From NCBI RefSeq assembly GCF_023155095.1, contig NZ_JAKNDA010000001.1:558001-622000 (forward strand): DNA of 64,000 nucleotides. Reading direction: 5' to 3'. The notes under the pieces were generated by a model. It worked only from the letters and a program-made list of their open reading frames with translations, was not told the DNA's origin and did no database searches. Every line of letters starts with the position of its first letter. Position 1 is the stretch's first letter. The translations under genes and the position numbers were made by a program. Positions 42,469 to 50,041 of this stretch are shown in pieces. The DNA comes from Idiomarina aminovorans (GTDB lineage: Bacteria > Pseudomonadota > Gammaproteobacteria > Enterobacterales > Alteromonadaceae).

Positions 42469-43422
42469 TTATTCTTCGTTAGACAAGCTGTAGACATAAG
42501 CGGAGATAACGTGAATTTTATCTTCCCCTAATATGTTTTTCCAGGCTGGCATAACACCATTTCGACCATGCTTTAACGTCTCTTCAATTTTATTAATTGA
42601 GCCGCCATATAACCATACATTATCAGTTAGGTTAGGAGCTCCTAGTTGTTGATTACCTTTACCATCCTGACCATGACAAGCACTGCAAACCGCAAAATTT
42701 GCTTTTCCGGCCTGAACCAGGTCAGCATCTCGTTTGCGACCACTTAAACTGGCAACATAGTTTGCAAGCTCAGTAATCTGTTTATCACTAAACTGTCCGC
42801 TAAATGCTGGCATGTTACCCTGACGGCCCTGAAGCAACGTCGTTTTTATATCATCTGGTTCGCCCCCATAAAGCCAGTCATTGTCCGTTAAGTTAGGAAA
42901 ACCCTGGCCACCCATAGCATTAGAGCCGTGGCACTGCGCACAGTTTTGAAGGAACAAACGTTGACCAACATCTAAAGCGTCTTCATTTTTTGCCAACTCG
43001 TTCACAGGTTGCTGCGCAAAGGCTTCAAAGATAGGACCATATTTTTCTTCTGCGGAACGAATTGCACGATCATACTCAACAATCATGCCTTTTTCGTGCG
43101 CTTCCTTCATAGCCTGACGAGACTCTTCCAAAGAACGTATATCCTGGTTTGAACTCTTCCAGTCAAGCAACCCGTTGAAATTACCCAGCCCCGGGTACAG
43201 CGCTAAATATAAGAAGCCCCACACAAAGCAAGCCCAGAATAAATACGTCCACCATTTAGGAAGGGGATTATTTAACTCAACTATCCCATCGAATTCGTGG
43301 TCCATTTCCTGACCTTCTTCGATGTGAGTATAATTTTTCATATTCCAGCGCAATAGCCAAATCAATACCACTAAGGTGGCTAGCGTTAAAACAATTATCC
43401 ATGCACTCCAGAAGCTACTCAT
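42469..43422 (-). CDS. ccoP: Cbb3 oxidase subunit III, di-heme cytochrome c
   Basis: Electron-entry subunit with two c-type hemes, 317 residues. Two membrane segments (about 6-25 and 58-77) lead to a periplasmic part with CAQCH and CSACH heme-binding motifs in two cytochrome c domains, each with a downstream methionine region (GNMPAFSG, GVMPAWKN). Overlaps ccoQ by eight bases. Confidence 0.96.
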   Translation of the reverse strand: MSSFWSAWIIVLTLATLVVLIWLLRWNMKNYTHIEEGQEMDHEFDGIVELNNPLPKWWTYLFWACFVWGFLYLALYPGLGNFNGLLDWKSSNQDIRSLEESRQAMKEAHEKGMIVEYDRAIRSAEEKYGPIFEAFAQQPVNELAKNEDALDVGQRLFLQNCAQCHGSNAMGGQGFPNLTDNDWLYGGEPDDIKTTLLQGRQGNMPAFSGQFSDKQITELANYVASLSGRKRDADLVQAGKANFAVCSACHGQDGKGNQQLGAPNLTDNVWLYGGSINKIEETLKHGRNGVMPAWKNILGEDKIHVISAYVYSLSNEE

Positions 43423-43600
43423 CTTTCTTCGACTCCGGTTTGTCGCTGTTATCTATTGATGATTCGTCTTCTTCAAATATAGAATTAGCCGCTTCATCAA
43501 ATTGCTTTTTTGTACGGCGGCTGAACGACCAGGCCACAATGGCAATAAAGATTGCCAGTATGATCAGGCTGAACACGCCGCGCCAGGTTCCGTAATCCAT
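43415..43600 (-). CDS. ccoQ: Cbb3 oxidase small subunit CcoQ
   Basis: One-helix 61-residue subunit (helix about 8-26) with a charged C-terminal tail rich in Asp, Glu, Ser and Lys. FSRRTKKQFDEAA is typical of CcoQ. The start overlaps the ccoO stop by one base and the end overlaps ccoP. Confidence 0.93.
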   Translation of the reverse strand: MDYGTWRGVFSLIILAIFIAIVAWSFSRRTKKQFDEAANSIFEEDESSIDNSDKPESKKDE

Positions 43601-44220
43601 TACTTATCAGCCCGCTGTAATGCTGTGCCAAGAGATTGCAAGTAAGCAATAAGCGCATCCATTTCAGTTTCTCCCTGAACGGCTTCTTTTGCACCGGCAA
43701 TATCTTCATCTTTATAAGGAACGCCCAGTGTACGCATAACTTCCATTTTCTTAGCGGTGTATTCACCTGTTAGCTTGTTTTCAGCAAGCCATGAAAAAGC
43801 AGGCATATTCGATTCAGGAACCACATTACGAGGGTTCATCAAATGAACGTAATGCCATTCATCGCTATAACGTCCACCTACGCGCGCCAAATCAGGTCCA
43901 GTTCGTTTAGAACCCCACAAGTGAGGGAATTCCCAAACGTGTTCGCCCGCTAGTGAATAATGCCCGTAGCGCTCTGTCTCAGCACGGAAAGGGCGAATCA
44001 TTTGGCTGTGGCAGTTATTACAACCTTCGCGTATATAAATGTCCCGGCCTTCGAGTTCAAGGGCACTATAAGGCTCCAAGCCTTTTATAGGTTCATTAAC
44101 TTGTTTCTGAAATATCAGTGGTGTAATTTCAACAAGGCCACCAATAGAAACAGCGATAATCATAAGAATAGACAACCAGCCTAAGTTCTTTTCAACAAAT
44201 TCGTGTTTAAAGCGACTCAT
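43600..44220 (-). CDS. ccoO: Cbb3 oxidase subunit II, mono-heme cytochrome c
   Basis: Membrane-anchored cytochrome c of 206 residues. The N-terminal helix (about 14-35) is followed by [16 protein letters not shown] with the heme motif CNNCH, and later [21 protein letters not shown] with the axial methionine. It passes electrons to CcoN. Eleven bases downstream of ccoN. Confidence 0.96.
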   Translation of the reverse strand: MSRFKHEFVEKNLGWLSILMIIAVSIGGLVEITPLIFQKQVNEPIKGLEPYSALELEGRDIYIREGCNNCHSQMIRPFRAETERYGHYSLAGEHVWEFPHLWGSKRTGPDLARVGGRYSDEWHYVHLMNPRNVVPESNMPAFSWLAENKLTGEYTAKKMEVMRTLGVPYKDEDIAGAKEAVQGETEMDALIAYLQSLGTALQRADK

Positions 44221-44231
44221 TATTCTCCCCC

Positions 44232-45668
44232 TCAGGCAGTTTGCACGACGTTGCCTGCAGCTGTCTCACGACGGCCGGCACGAATTGTCTGATAACAGTT
44301 ATAAGCCATAATCAGCATACCAATCACAATGAACACACCTCCAATAAAGCGGCCTGTCCAGAACGGATAAGATGCCTGAACACTCTCGACGAAACTGTAC
44401 GTCAGGGTTCCGTCGGAGTTTGTAGCACGCCACATAAGCCCCTGCATAACACCTGAAATCCACATTGAAACGATGTAAAAAACAACGCCGATAGTGTGTA
44501 ACCAGAAGTGGATGTTCACCAGTTTAATACTGTGAATTTCTTTCTGATTAAACAGGCGAGGTACCAGGTAGTACATCGAGCCGATAGTGATCATTGCAAC
44601 CCAGCCTAAAGCGCCTGAGTGAACGTGACCAACGGTCCAGTCCGTGTAATGAGAAAGTGCATTAACTGACTTGATTGCCATCATCGGGCCTTCGAAAGTC
44701 GACATGCCGTAGAATGATAACGAGACAATCAGGAAGCGCAGTATTGGGTCAGTACGCAGCTTATGCCATGCACCCGACAAGGTCATAATGCCGTTGATCA
44801 TGCCGCCCCAGGAAGGAACGAAAAGAATTACTGACATCACCATACCCACCGACTGAGTCCAGTCCGGAAGAGCCGTATAATGCAGGTGATGAGGGCCGGC
44901 CCATATATACAGTGAAATAAGAGCCCAGAAATGGACGACAGATAAACGATAAGAGTAGACAGGGCGTTCAGCCTGCTTAGGTACAAAATAATACATCATA
45001 CCCAGGAACCCGGCAGTCAGCAGGAAGCCTACCGCATTGTGTCCGTACCACCATTGGACCATGGCATCGGTTGCGCCGGAATAAATTGAGTATGACTTCG
45101 TGAAAGACACCGGTATCGCAAAGCTGTTAACAATATGAAGCATGGCTATAACGACGATAAAAGCGCCAAAGAACCAGTTAGCAACATAAATATGCGATGT
45201 TTTCCGAATAGCCAGTGTTCCGAAGAATACGATTGAGTAAGCGATCCAGACGACAGCAATTAAAATATCGATAGGCCATTCAAGTTCAGCGTATTCCTTC
45301 GTGCTGTTAAGACCCATAGGCAGAGTAATTACCGCTGCCACTATAACGGCCTGCCACCCCCAAAAAGTAAAGGTCGCCAACTTGTTGGAAAACAGACTAA
45401 CTTGACAGGTTTTCTGAACAACATAATAAGAGGTCGCAAAAAGCGCGCTGGTACCGAATGCGAAAATAACCGCATTTGTGTGCAACGGGCGAAGGCGGGA
45501 GTAGGTTAACCAGGGGGTATTGAAGTTTAGTTCTGGCCAGACTAGCTGAGCAGCTATCAATACGCCTAATGCCATACCGACGATACCCCAAATAATAGTC
45601 ATGACAGTAAACTGTCGAACGACCTTCATATTATATTCGATCGGTTGTTTTGGAATTGTTTGACTCAT
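44232..45668 (-). CDS. ccoN: Cbb3 oxidase catalytic subunit I
   Basis: Heme-copper oxidase subunit with about 12 membrane helices, 478 residues, holding the low-spin heme, heme b3 and CuB. Conserved histidine stretches include [41 protein letters not shown] and [14 protein letters not shown]. It heads ccoNOQP. The 136 bases upstream to the chemoreceptor gene hold that gene's terminator and presumably the ccoN promoter; I found no convincing FNR box. Confidence 0.96.
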   Translation of the reverse strand: MSQTIPKQPIEYNMKVVRQFTVMTIIWGIVGMALGVLIAAQLVWPELNFNTPWLTYSRLRPLHTNAVIFAFGTSALFATSYYVVQKTCQVSLFSNKLATFTFWGWQAVIVAAVITLPMGLNSTKEYAELEWPIDILIAVVWIAYSIVFFGTLAIRKTSHIYVANWFFGAFIVVIAMLHIVNSFAIPVSFTKSYSIYSGATDAMVQWWYGHNAVGFLLTAGFLGMMYYFVPKQAERPVYSYRLSVVHFWALISLYIWAGPHHLHYTALPDWTQSVGMVMSVILFVPSWGGMINGIMTLSGAWHKLRTDPILRFLIVSLSFYGMSTFEGPMMAIKSVNALSHYTDWTVGHVHSGALGWVAMITIGSMYYLVPRLFNQKEIHSIKLVNIHFWLHTIGVVFYIVSMWISGVMQGLMWRATNSDGTLTYSFVESVQASYPFWTGRFIGGVFIVIGMLIMAYNCYQTIRAGRRETAAGNVVQTA

Positions 45669-45768
45669 CTTTTAAATCCGCAGTGATTAGATCAGGAAAA
45701 AGGAGACTTTTACCAGACACAATCCATGTAAAAGTGAGTCCATTTTACGTCTTATGAGCAAAAAGGTA

Positions 45769-45793
45769 CAGGGGATATTGTGATTATCCCCTG
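45769..45793 (-). terminator. Terminator of the chemoreceptor gene
   Basis: CAGGGGATA (45769-45777) pairs with TATCCCCTG (45785-45793) around a 7-base loop; on the minus strand a T5 run follows after a few bases. It lies 12 bases beyond the receptor stop and isolates ccoN. Confidence 0.8.
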
Positions 45794-45804
45794 CCTTATT
45801 AAGG

Positions 45805-47445
45805 TTATTTTGTCTTGAACCGACTCACAAGTTGACTTAAATCAACACTGTTTTTGCTAAGATCATGACTCACTTCCGATACCCGCGTATTTGCTTCCTG
45901 ATTGGCATGAGATAGATCAGAGATGCCGGTGATGTTCTTATTGAGATCTCTCGTTACCCGGCTTTGTTCGTCAGTCGCTGAAGCAATTTGTGTGTTCATG
46001 CTGGAAATATTAACGACCGCCTCCTGGATTTGACTGATGGCTCGCTCAGCCTTCAATGCTTCTTCGTTGGTCGATGTTGAACGTTGCTCGACATCGCTAA
46101 TAATTTGGCTGACATCTTTGATAGCTCCCTGAATACTCTCAACAATTGAAGAAATCTCATCAGTTGAATGCTGGGTTCGAGTCGCTAACGTTCTGACTTC
46201 GTCTGCGACAACCGCAAAACCACGTCCGGCATCTCCGGCTCTAGCGGCTTCAATTGCAGCATTTAGCGCGAGTAAATTCGTTTGTTCGGCGATAGCAACA
46301 ATAACACCCAGTATATTACCAATTTTGTCCGAACCATCCTGCAATAGCCGGGCTTTTGCTCCGGCTTTGACGAGCTCAGAGGTCAGAGCCTCAATATTAT
46401 TGACTGACTCGCGTACAATAACTGCAGAATGTCCAGCTTCTTCATCCGCTGTATTTGCTGAATCTGCGGCCTGACGTGCATGATCAGCAACTTCGGATGC
46501 CGAAGATGAGAGTTCTGTAATAGCCGTGGCTATAGAGCTAGTTTGAGAGGTCAATTCGTCACTCTGACGACTACTGGTGGCTGATAAATCGGTTAACTGA
46601 CTCGCAGCTTCACTCTCATTTTGAGTACTTTCCTGAACGCTTTGCACCAATTGCTCAATTTTGTGTACAAAAGTGTTGAACGACGTTGCCAGTTTGGACA
46701 ATTCATCTGAGCCTGAGTCATTCAGTCGCCGAGTTAAATCGCCTTCGCCTTGCGCAATATCAAACATAGCACTATTAATGGTTTTTAGTGGGCGGGTAAT
46801 ACTGCGTATTATTAAAACAAACACAAGAAGGAGAGGTACAGCTAGTAGCAGGGCCACCCCGGCTAATTTGAAGAATTCCTGCCACAACATGCTGGTAATA
46901 TTGTCGGTGTACTGGCCTGTCCCCATAATAAGATTCCAGGGTTTAAACACTCTAATTCTACTAATCTTCGGAACCAGGTTATTGGCATCACTGCCTTTTT
47001 GCCATATGTACTCTACGGTTGCGCGCTCCCGGGAGCGTGCTTTTTCAATCATCTCTTGGAACAGTTGAGTGCCTTGTGGGTCTTCATAGCTAGTGACATC
47101 TTTACCAACTAATTGCTTAGAAAATGGGTGTTGCACCAGAACACCATTCCTGTTTAGCGTAAATATATACTCTACGCCTTCGTATCTGATGTCATCCAGA
47201 CGAGCATAAGCTTCGGCTTTAGCTTCAGTTTCGCTGAGATTACCGTCCTGATATTCCTGATGATAATAACTGACTATGGTATGAGCGGAATCAAGTACAG
47301 CATTGAGTTTTCGTTTTTCCTCTTCAACCAGCAAGTTGTTCAGAATAAACATCATAAACGCCACCATCAGAGCCGTTCCTAACGCGGCAATGCCCATTAA
47401 GGAGACTAGTCTCTGCGTGATGCTTAACTGCTGAACTATCTTCAT
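45805..47445 (-). CDS. Methyl-accepting chemotaxis protein with Cache sensor
   Basis: Transmembrane chemoreceptor of 546 residues. The ATG at 47445 has GAGGA six bases ahead; an ATG six bases further upstream would abut the Shine-Dalgarno. Order of parts: helix (about 10-33), a periplasmic single-Cache domain ([34 protein letters not shown]), a second helix (about 190-213), a HAMP domain, and a long coiled-coil. The coiled-coil holds the hairpin tip [35 protein letters not shown], named here only as the family signature. The ligand is unknown; such sensors often detect small organic acids. A sigma-28-like promoter lies upstream. Confidence 0.94.
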   Translation of the reverse strand: MKIVQQLSITQRLVSLMGIAALGTALMVAFMMFILNNLLVEEEKRKLNAVLDSAHTIVSYYHQEYQDGNLSETEAKAEAYARLDDIRYEGVEYIFTLNRNGVLVQHPFSKQLVGKDVTSYEDPQGTQLFQEMIEKARSRERATVEYIWQKGSDANNLVPKISRIRVFKPWNLIMGTGQYTDNITSMLWQEFFKLAGVALLLAVPLLLVFVLIIRSITRPLKTINSAMFDIAQGEGDLTRRLNDSGSDELSKLATSFNTFVHKIEQLVQSVQESTQNESEAASQLTDLSATSSRQSDELTSQTSSIATAITELSSSASEVADHARQAADSANTADEEAGHSAVIVRESVNNIEALTSELVKAGAKARLLQDGSDKIGNILGVIVAIAEQTNLLALNAAIEAARAGDAGRGFAVVADEVRTLATRTQHSTDEISSIVESIQGAIKDVSQIISDVEQRSTSTNEEALKAERAISQIQEAVVNISSMNTQIASATDEQSRVTRDLNKNITGISDLSHANQEANTRVSEVSHDLSKNSVDLSQLVSRFKTK

Positions 47446-47812
47446 TGGCATTCCTCAATCAACCGACGATAAACTGATGTAATAAGTTATCGGCAGTTTT
47501 CAAAATATTTACAATAAAAATTAGCGCAAAGATTTGTATTTTGTCTATTAATTTGTTCCTCGTTGTTTTAATGCGAGCGTAGCGCTATAAAGCAGTGGGG
47601 GGCTTAGCTCGCCCTTGTTAACGCCTTAAACTAAAACCTTAATTAATTTATTATCAATAAGGATTGATTTTTGGTAATATAAAACTCAGTGATAAAGTCA
47701 ATTCTCATGGCTGCTTTACCATTTTCCGTGTTGTGAATCGCTAATATACCAAGCAAAGTTCGGCAGATTTGATTACTCTTGTAACCAGGTTTTAAATTTT
47801 AAGGTATTTGCA
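47446..47812. other. Divergent intergenic region, chemoreceptor / CPXCG gene
   Basis: About 367 AT-rich bases between divergent genes. Apart from the sigma-28-like promoter near 47490 I see no ORF with a ribosome binding site, no clear terminator and no long repeat. The right half presumably holds the promoter of the CPXCG gene. Confidence 0.5.
47487..47511 (-). promoter_or_regulatory. Candidate sigma-28 (FliA) promoter of the chemoreceptor gene
   Basis: On the minus strand GCCGATAA (complement of 47487-47494) matches the sigma-28 -10 consensus at all eight bases. TAAA (complement of 47508-47511) lies 13 bases upstream, two fewer than the usual spacing. It sits 42 bases before the receptor start codon, as expected for a flagellar-regulon gene. 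Confidence 0.55.
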
Positions 47813-48004
47813 ATGAGCTTAACGGATCCGAAAACCTTTGAATGTCCTTACTGCATGGCAATTAACGATCTTGAAGTAGACTGGCTGAACGATATTGACC
47901 AGCACCAGATTGTCGATTGCCAAGTCTGCTGTCAGCCAATTGAAATAGAGATACTGCAGTTAGGGGACGACGTGCAGATAAAAGCGCACCGAGATGACGA
48001 GTAG
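47813..48004 (+). CDS. CPXCG-motif cysteine-rich protein
   Basis: Small cytoplasmic protein of 63 residues with two CxxC pairs: ECPYC at 11-15 and DCQVCC at 36-41. It is the pattern of the Cys_rich_CPXCG family, likely binding zinc. Function unknown. TAAGG precedes the ATG. It is the last intact chromosomal gene before the azoR remnant and dif. Confidence 0.85.
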   Translation: MSLTDPKTFECPYCMAINDLEVDWLNDIDQHQIVDCQVCCQPIEIEILQLGDDVQIKAHRDDE

Positions 48005-48018
48005 GGTGGCTTTTAATT

Positions 48019-48240
48019 CTATATTGTTTCGATTTCTTGCGCTGCTTCTCTAAAACCTTGCTGGCGTGGCTCGTCACCCATATTCATGCCTTTAGAGAGT
48101 AAATACCTCCTCGGCCTGATGCTATATAAGACTTTTTGTTACTGACCAGACCTTCAGGACCTTGCTCGGTGTATTTATTGGCGCACCGATAACCAGCGTA
48201 TCCGCATCCGGCTGGCATCTGCTCATTGGAATCATGCATA
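48019..48240 (-). pseudogene. Remnant of an FMN-dependent NADH-azoreductase gene (azoR)
   Basis: The minus strand encodes KYTEQGPEGLVSNKK and SGRGGIYS, both strongly like the AzoR segment RYTENGPEGLV... SRGGI. In other frames it encodes DADTLVIGAP (the AzoR VIxAPMYNF region) and a C-terminal NMGDEPRQQGFREAAQ ending in TAG at 48019-48021. The segments lie in different frames and the stretches normally between them are missing, so this is a decayed gene with at least two deletions or frameshifts. The N-terminal third is not recognisable. Confidence 0.7.
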
Positions 48241-48380
48241 TGACGTATTCGCACCGATGCTGAATACTGCCGGCAATGCGTGTTTTTATAGATTTTCTTG
48301 CTGAGAAACCTCTACGGCTTGCGCAACAGCAGCTTTAAAAAGTAAGTGCTTCGTACTAAATCTATACATATATAGTAATG

Positions 48381-48408
48381 ATTTAACATAATATACATTA
48401 TACGCAAT
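48381..48408 (-). other. dif: Chromosome dimer resolution site dif
   Basis: On the plus strand the XerD arm ATTTAACATAA (48381-48391) and centre TATACA (48392-48397) equal the reverse complement of E. coli dif exactly. The XerC arm TTATACGCAAT (48398-48408) differs only in its outer part. The site therefore lies at the replication terminus of this chromosome. It is also the left border of the mobile element at 48381-49850. Confidence 0.9.
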
Positions 48409-48460
48409 CAAGTAATATCAAAATTCAGGTGTTTTTTAGACCTGTGAAATGACCAAAAAA

Positions 48461-48494
48461 AAGCCCCGAAAATTCTGGCAAATTCTCAGGGCTT
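48461..48494 (-). terminator. Minus-strand terminator hairpin inside the element
   Basis: A 14-base stem with two non-Watson-Crick positions: AAGCCCCGAAAATT pairs with AATTCTCAGGGCTT, loop of about 6 bases. The minus strand continues into a long T-run (A-run ending near 48460). It would stop minus-strand transcripts leaving the element towards dif. Confidence 0.65.
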
Positions 48495-48560
48495 GGTCGC
48501 CACATTCCGACTTTAAACAGATGCGGGCGACTCGGTAACTTTAACTCAGTTATCGGTTTG

Positions 48561-48583
48561 CTCCAATAATTTGGAGTTTTTTT
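48561..48583 (+). promoter_or_regulatory. Hairpin that contains the Shine-Dalgarno of the 28-codon ORF
   Basis: CTCCAA (48561-48566) pairs with TTGGAG (48571-48576) around TAAT, followed by seven T and then ATG at 48584. It has the shape of a terminator. The same GGAG is also the only ribosome binding site for the next ORF, so folding would hide it. Either transcription termination or translational control is possible. Confidence 0.5.
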
Positions 48584-48670
48584 ATGCATAAAAAAACCTC
48601 GTTTAACCTCCGTCGTAATGGACATTTTGTCCAACCTTTAAATTCTCTGGAGGTGCTCAATGCTCTTTAG
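48584..48670 (+). CDS. 28-residue microprotein/leader ORF in the element
   Basis: A short frame coding MHKKTSFNLRRNGHFVQPLN and eight further residues (SLEVLNAL). GGAG at 48573-48576 lies seven bases ahead of the ATG. Its TAG stop (48668-48670) overlaps the start of the DUF3653-like gene (ATG 48660), and that gene's Shine-Dalgarno lies within this ORF, which suggests translational coupling. It is basic (K, R, H in the first 15 residues). No homologue is known to me. It may be a leader peptide rather than a functional protein. Confidence 0.5.
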   Translation: MHKKTSFNLRRNGHFVQPLNSLEVLNAL

Positions 48671-49094
48671 GGAATTTAAGGGTGACTTTTACTTGGCCTT
48701 TGTCCATGTATTTGGATTCAATTACAGCGCTGCTGCTGCTCATTTTGGTGTTAACGTTCGTACTGTTAAACGCTGGCTCCACCAGAGTACCGCGCCTATG
48801 CCTGTACTCAGGTATCTTGATTCTATGTCTCGTGGGTTCTTACCAGACTATGAACCGTTTGCTAGCTGGTACATCTATGGGACTAATATTTTAACCCCCT
48901 GGGGCTCAGTTAATGCTTTTGAAGTGGAGTTTCTGAATATCTACAAATGGAGCTCACGCCGTTATGCTGAGGTTTTTAAATCAAACAAGCACCTTCGAGA
49001 AGCAGACAAGCAGTCTTTAGAGAATGCTAACCGCCCTTCTAACTACTCAGATTCTATCCGGTACTCACAATTTAAAGTCTCCTATAGCTATTAA
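48660..49094 (+). CDS. DUF3653-like phage helix-turn-helix protein
   Basis: A 144-residue protein with a probable helix-turn-helix at about 22-41 (YSAAAAHFGVNVRTVKRWLH) and PMPVLRYLDSMSRGFLPDY just after. This resembles DUF3653 proteins of phages and filamentous-phage genomes. The C-terminal third is polar and aromatic (YKWSSRRYAEVFKSNKH). GGAGG six bases ahead gives a strong ribosome binding site. It is the only sizeable gene of the dif-bounded element. A role as element regulator or DNA-binding replication helper is inference; I cannot confirm the family by search. Confidence 0.75.
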   Translation: MLFREFKGDFYLAFVHVFGFNYSAAAAHFGVNVRTVKRWLHQSTAPMPVLRYLDSMSRGFLPDYEPFASWYIYGTNILTPWGSVNAFEVEFLNIYKWSSRRYAEVFKSNKHLREADKQSLENANRPSNYSDSIRYSQFKVSYSY

Positions 49095-49151
49095 ATTAAA
49101 TGGCTTACAACTCTTTTAAGAGCTTTTGACAAAAAACTAAAAGGTAGATAT

Positions 49152-49319
49152 ATGACTATTTCCAATGAAAAAATTATCCAATCTGTTGATTTATATTTAT
49201 CGCTTTCCGGTGAAACTAGACAAGAGTTTATTTCTATGTTGGCTGATATGTCTCAGCAGGCCTCCTCTGAGCGAATCGAGTTGCTTTTAAAGTCAACTTT
49301 ACCCGAGCTTGACTCCTAA
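49152..49319 (+). CDS. 55-residue protein of the element
   Basis: A small acidic frame, MTISNEKIIQSVDLYLSLSG and 35 further residues, ending LPELDS. AAGG lies about seven bases ahead of the ATG. Composition (many Leu, Ser, Glu) predicts an all-helical protein, possibly forming dimers. It follows the DUF3653-like gene by 57 bases and is followed by a terminator, so the three element ORFs look like one transcript. No function is recognised. Confidence 0.65.
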   Translation: MTISNEKIIQSVDLYLSLSGETRQEFISMLADMSQQASSERIELLLKSTLPELDS

Positions 49320-49385
49320 CTTTTGATTGTTACTAGATGAGCGGCGCAGACAGATAGGCATTTGCCAGCTGGCTGTGACGCTCTT

Positions 49386-49410
49386 AAGCCGCCTTTTGGT
49401 GGCTTTTTTA
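49386..49410 (+). terminator. Terminator after the 55-residue ORF
   Basis: AAGCCGCC (49386-49393), loop TTTT, GGTGGCTT (49398-49405) with one G-U pair, then TTTTT. It closes the element's coding region. Confidence 0.85.
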
Positions 49411-49418
49411 TTGGGGTA

Positions 49419-49439
49419 AATAGGGGCAAAGCCCCTATT
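49419..49439. repeat. Perfect 9-bp hairpin without T-run
   Basis: AATAGGGGC, loop AAA, GCCCCTATT. It lies just after the terminator and has no T-tract, so it is more likely an origin, packaging or nicking structure than a terminator. Confidence 0.55.
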
Positions 49440-49538
49440 GCTAGACTCTGCTGACTTGATCGGTGATAAAAAGCCATAACTGGCCGAGACTAATCAGAAA
49501 GAATCCTCTTTTGTACAACTGCCCGCCCTGCCAGACCA

Positions 49539-49569
49539 ATTTCACGATCGCCACAGGCGAGAGTGAAAT
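49539..49569. repeat. Long hairpin with symmetric GA/GA internal loop
   Basis: ATTTCAC (49539-49545) pairs with GTGAAAT (49563-49569), and TCGCC (49548-49552) pairs with GGCGA (49556-49560) around ACA. The two helices are separated by GA facing GA, which can form sheared G-A pairs. It is followed by eight A. The fully symmetric design suggests a folded single-stranded DNA or RNA signal. Confidence 0.6.
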
Positions 49570-49597
49570 AAAAAAAACATTAACCCAACGGGCAAAG

Positions 49598-49621
49598 GTG
49601 CAAGTAGTACTGCACTTTTTT
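49598..49621 (+). terminator. Small hairpin with T-run
   Basis: GTGCA (49598-49602) and TGCAC (49611-49615) with an 8-base loop, then six T (49616-49621). Another hairpin, TTCTCA AAT TGAGAA, overlaps it at 49619-49633. Confidence 0.5.
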
Positions 49622-49822
49622 CTCAAATTGAGAAAACACAACACACCCTAATTCACTTTAACCTCATGTTTTTAAAAAGAAAAACCTTAAAAACAGGGGT
49701 ATGCACCCAATTCTCATAAAAAACACTTAATTTCACGCAGGATTTAACAGAAAAATCAGATTAAAAAACTAGGGTTTTATCGGGTAAATTGAAGCTCTAA
49801 ACAAAGTTGTATAGGTATACCA

Positions 49823-49850
49823 GTTTAAACTTGTATACATTATACGCAAT
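49823..49850 (-). other. Second dif-like site (element right border, attR)
   Basis: Centre TATACA (49834-49839) and XerC arm TTATACGCAAT (49840-49850) are identical to the dif at 48381. The XerD arm GTTTAAACTTG (49823-49833) matches only partly. Excision between the two would restore a perfect chromosomal dif and leave this imperfect site on the circle. Confidence 0.8.
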
Positions 49851-49932
49851 TAAGTATTTCGGCATAATTTAAGTCTCAGATTCACTTTATTAAGGTTTTG
49901 CAAAGGCTTGGCGCGACAATTGAATAAAATAC

Positions 49933-49950
49933 GGCAAACGATCGTTTGCC
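49933..49950. repeat. 18-bp perfect palindrome
   Basis: GGCAAACGATCGTTTGCC reads the same on both strands. It lies 82 bases right of the element and about 140 bases ahead of the antitoxin remnant. It may be an operator. The 15-base core CAAACGATCGTTTGC also occurs in rlmKL at 58284-58298. Confidence 0.5.
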
Positions 49951-50041
49951 ACGACTAAATGACAGTTTTCAGAACTCGACAGAATCGCCAAAGCGACAGA
50001 TTTACTACTACGCCGCATTTTCTGGCTAGTGCAATATTTAT

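Larger units (their letters stand above)
49440..49822. other. Non-coding, hairpin-rich right part of the element
   Basis: About 380 AT-rich bases without a supported ORF. Besides the hairpins listed there is TGTTTTTAA/TTAAAAACA, a 9-bp inverted repeat near 49667-49695. Such a region in filamentous phages and their satellites holds the replication origin and packaging signal; that assignment here is inference. Confidence 0.4.
48381..49850 (+). mobile_element. Minimal dif-integrated element (IMEX / phage-satellite-like)
   Basis: Two dif-like sites in direct orientation, 48381-48408 and 49823-49850, are exactly 1442 bases apart; 22 of 23 bases across the centre, XerC arm and flank are identical. 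The right site has a degenerate XerD arm (GTTTAAACTTG). This is the arrangement left by VGJ-type filamentous phages that integrate through host XerCD using an attP with a good XerC arm and a poor XerD arm. Inside are a 28-codon ORF, a DUF3653-like gene, a 55-residue gene and many hairpins. No recombinase, replication initiator or coat gene is present, so mobility would need XerCD and probably a helper phage. Confidence 0.75.

Noticed and set aside
45684-45694. TGATTAGATCA upstream of ccoN as an FNR/ANR box
   Set aside because: The centre has three bases instead of four and the outer TT/AA bases are missing; it also lies very close to the start codon. Not convincing as an FNR site.
48425-48634. 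69-residue minus-strand frame in the dif element
   Set aside because: It has no good ribosome binding site at its start, runs through three hairpins and the 28-codon ORF, and looks like a product of the repeats.
49463-49651. 62-residue plus-strand and 67-residue minus-strand frames in the right part of the element
   Set aside because: No Shine-Dalgarno and both run through the structured hairpins; composition is not protein-like. Region treated as non-coding.
48381-49850. Calling the dif-bounded segment an insertion sequence or integron cassette
   Set aside because: No transposase or integrase, no terminal inverted repeats and no attC. The borders are Xer sites instead.
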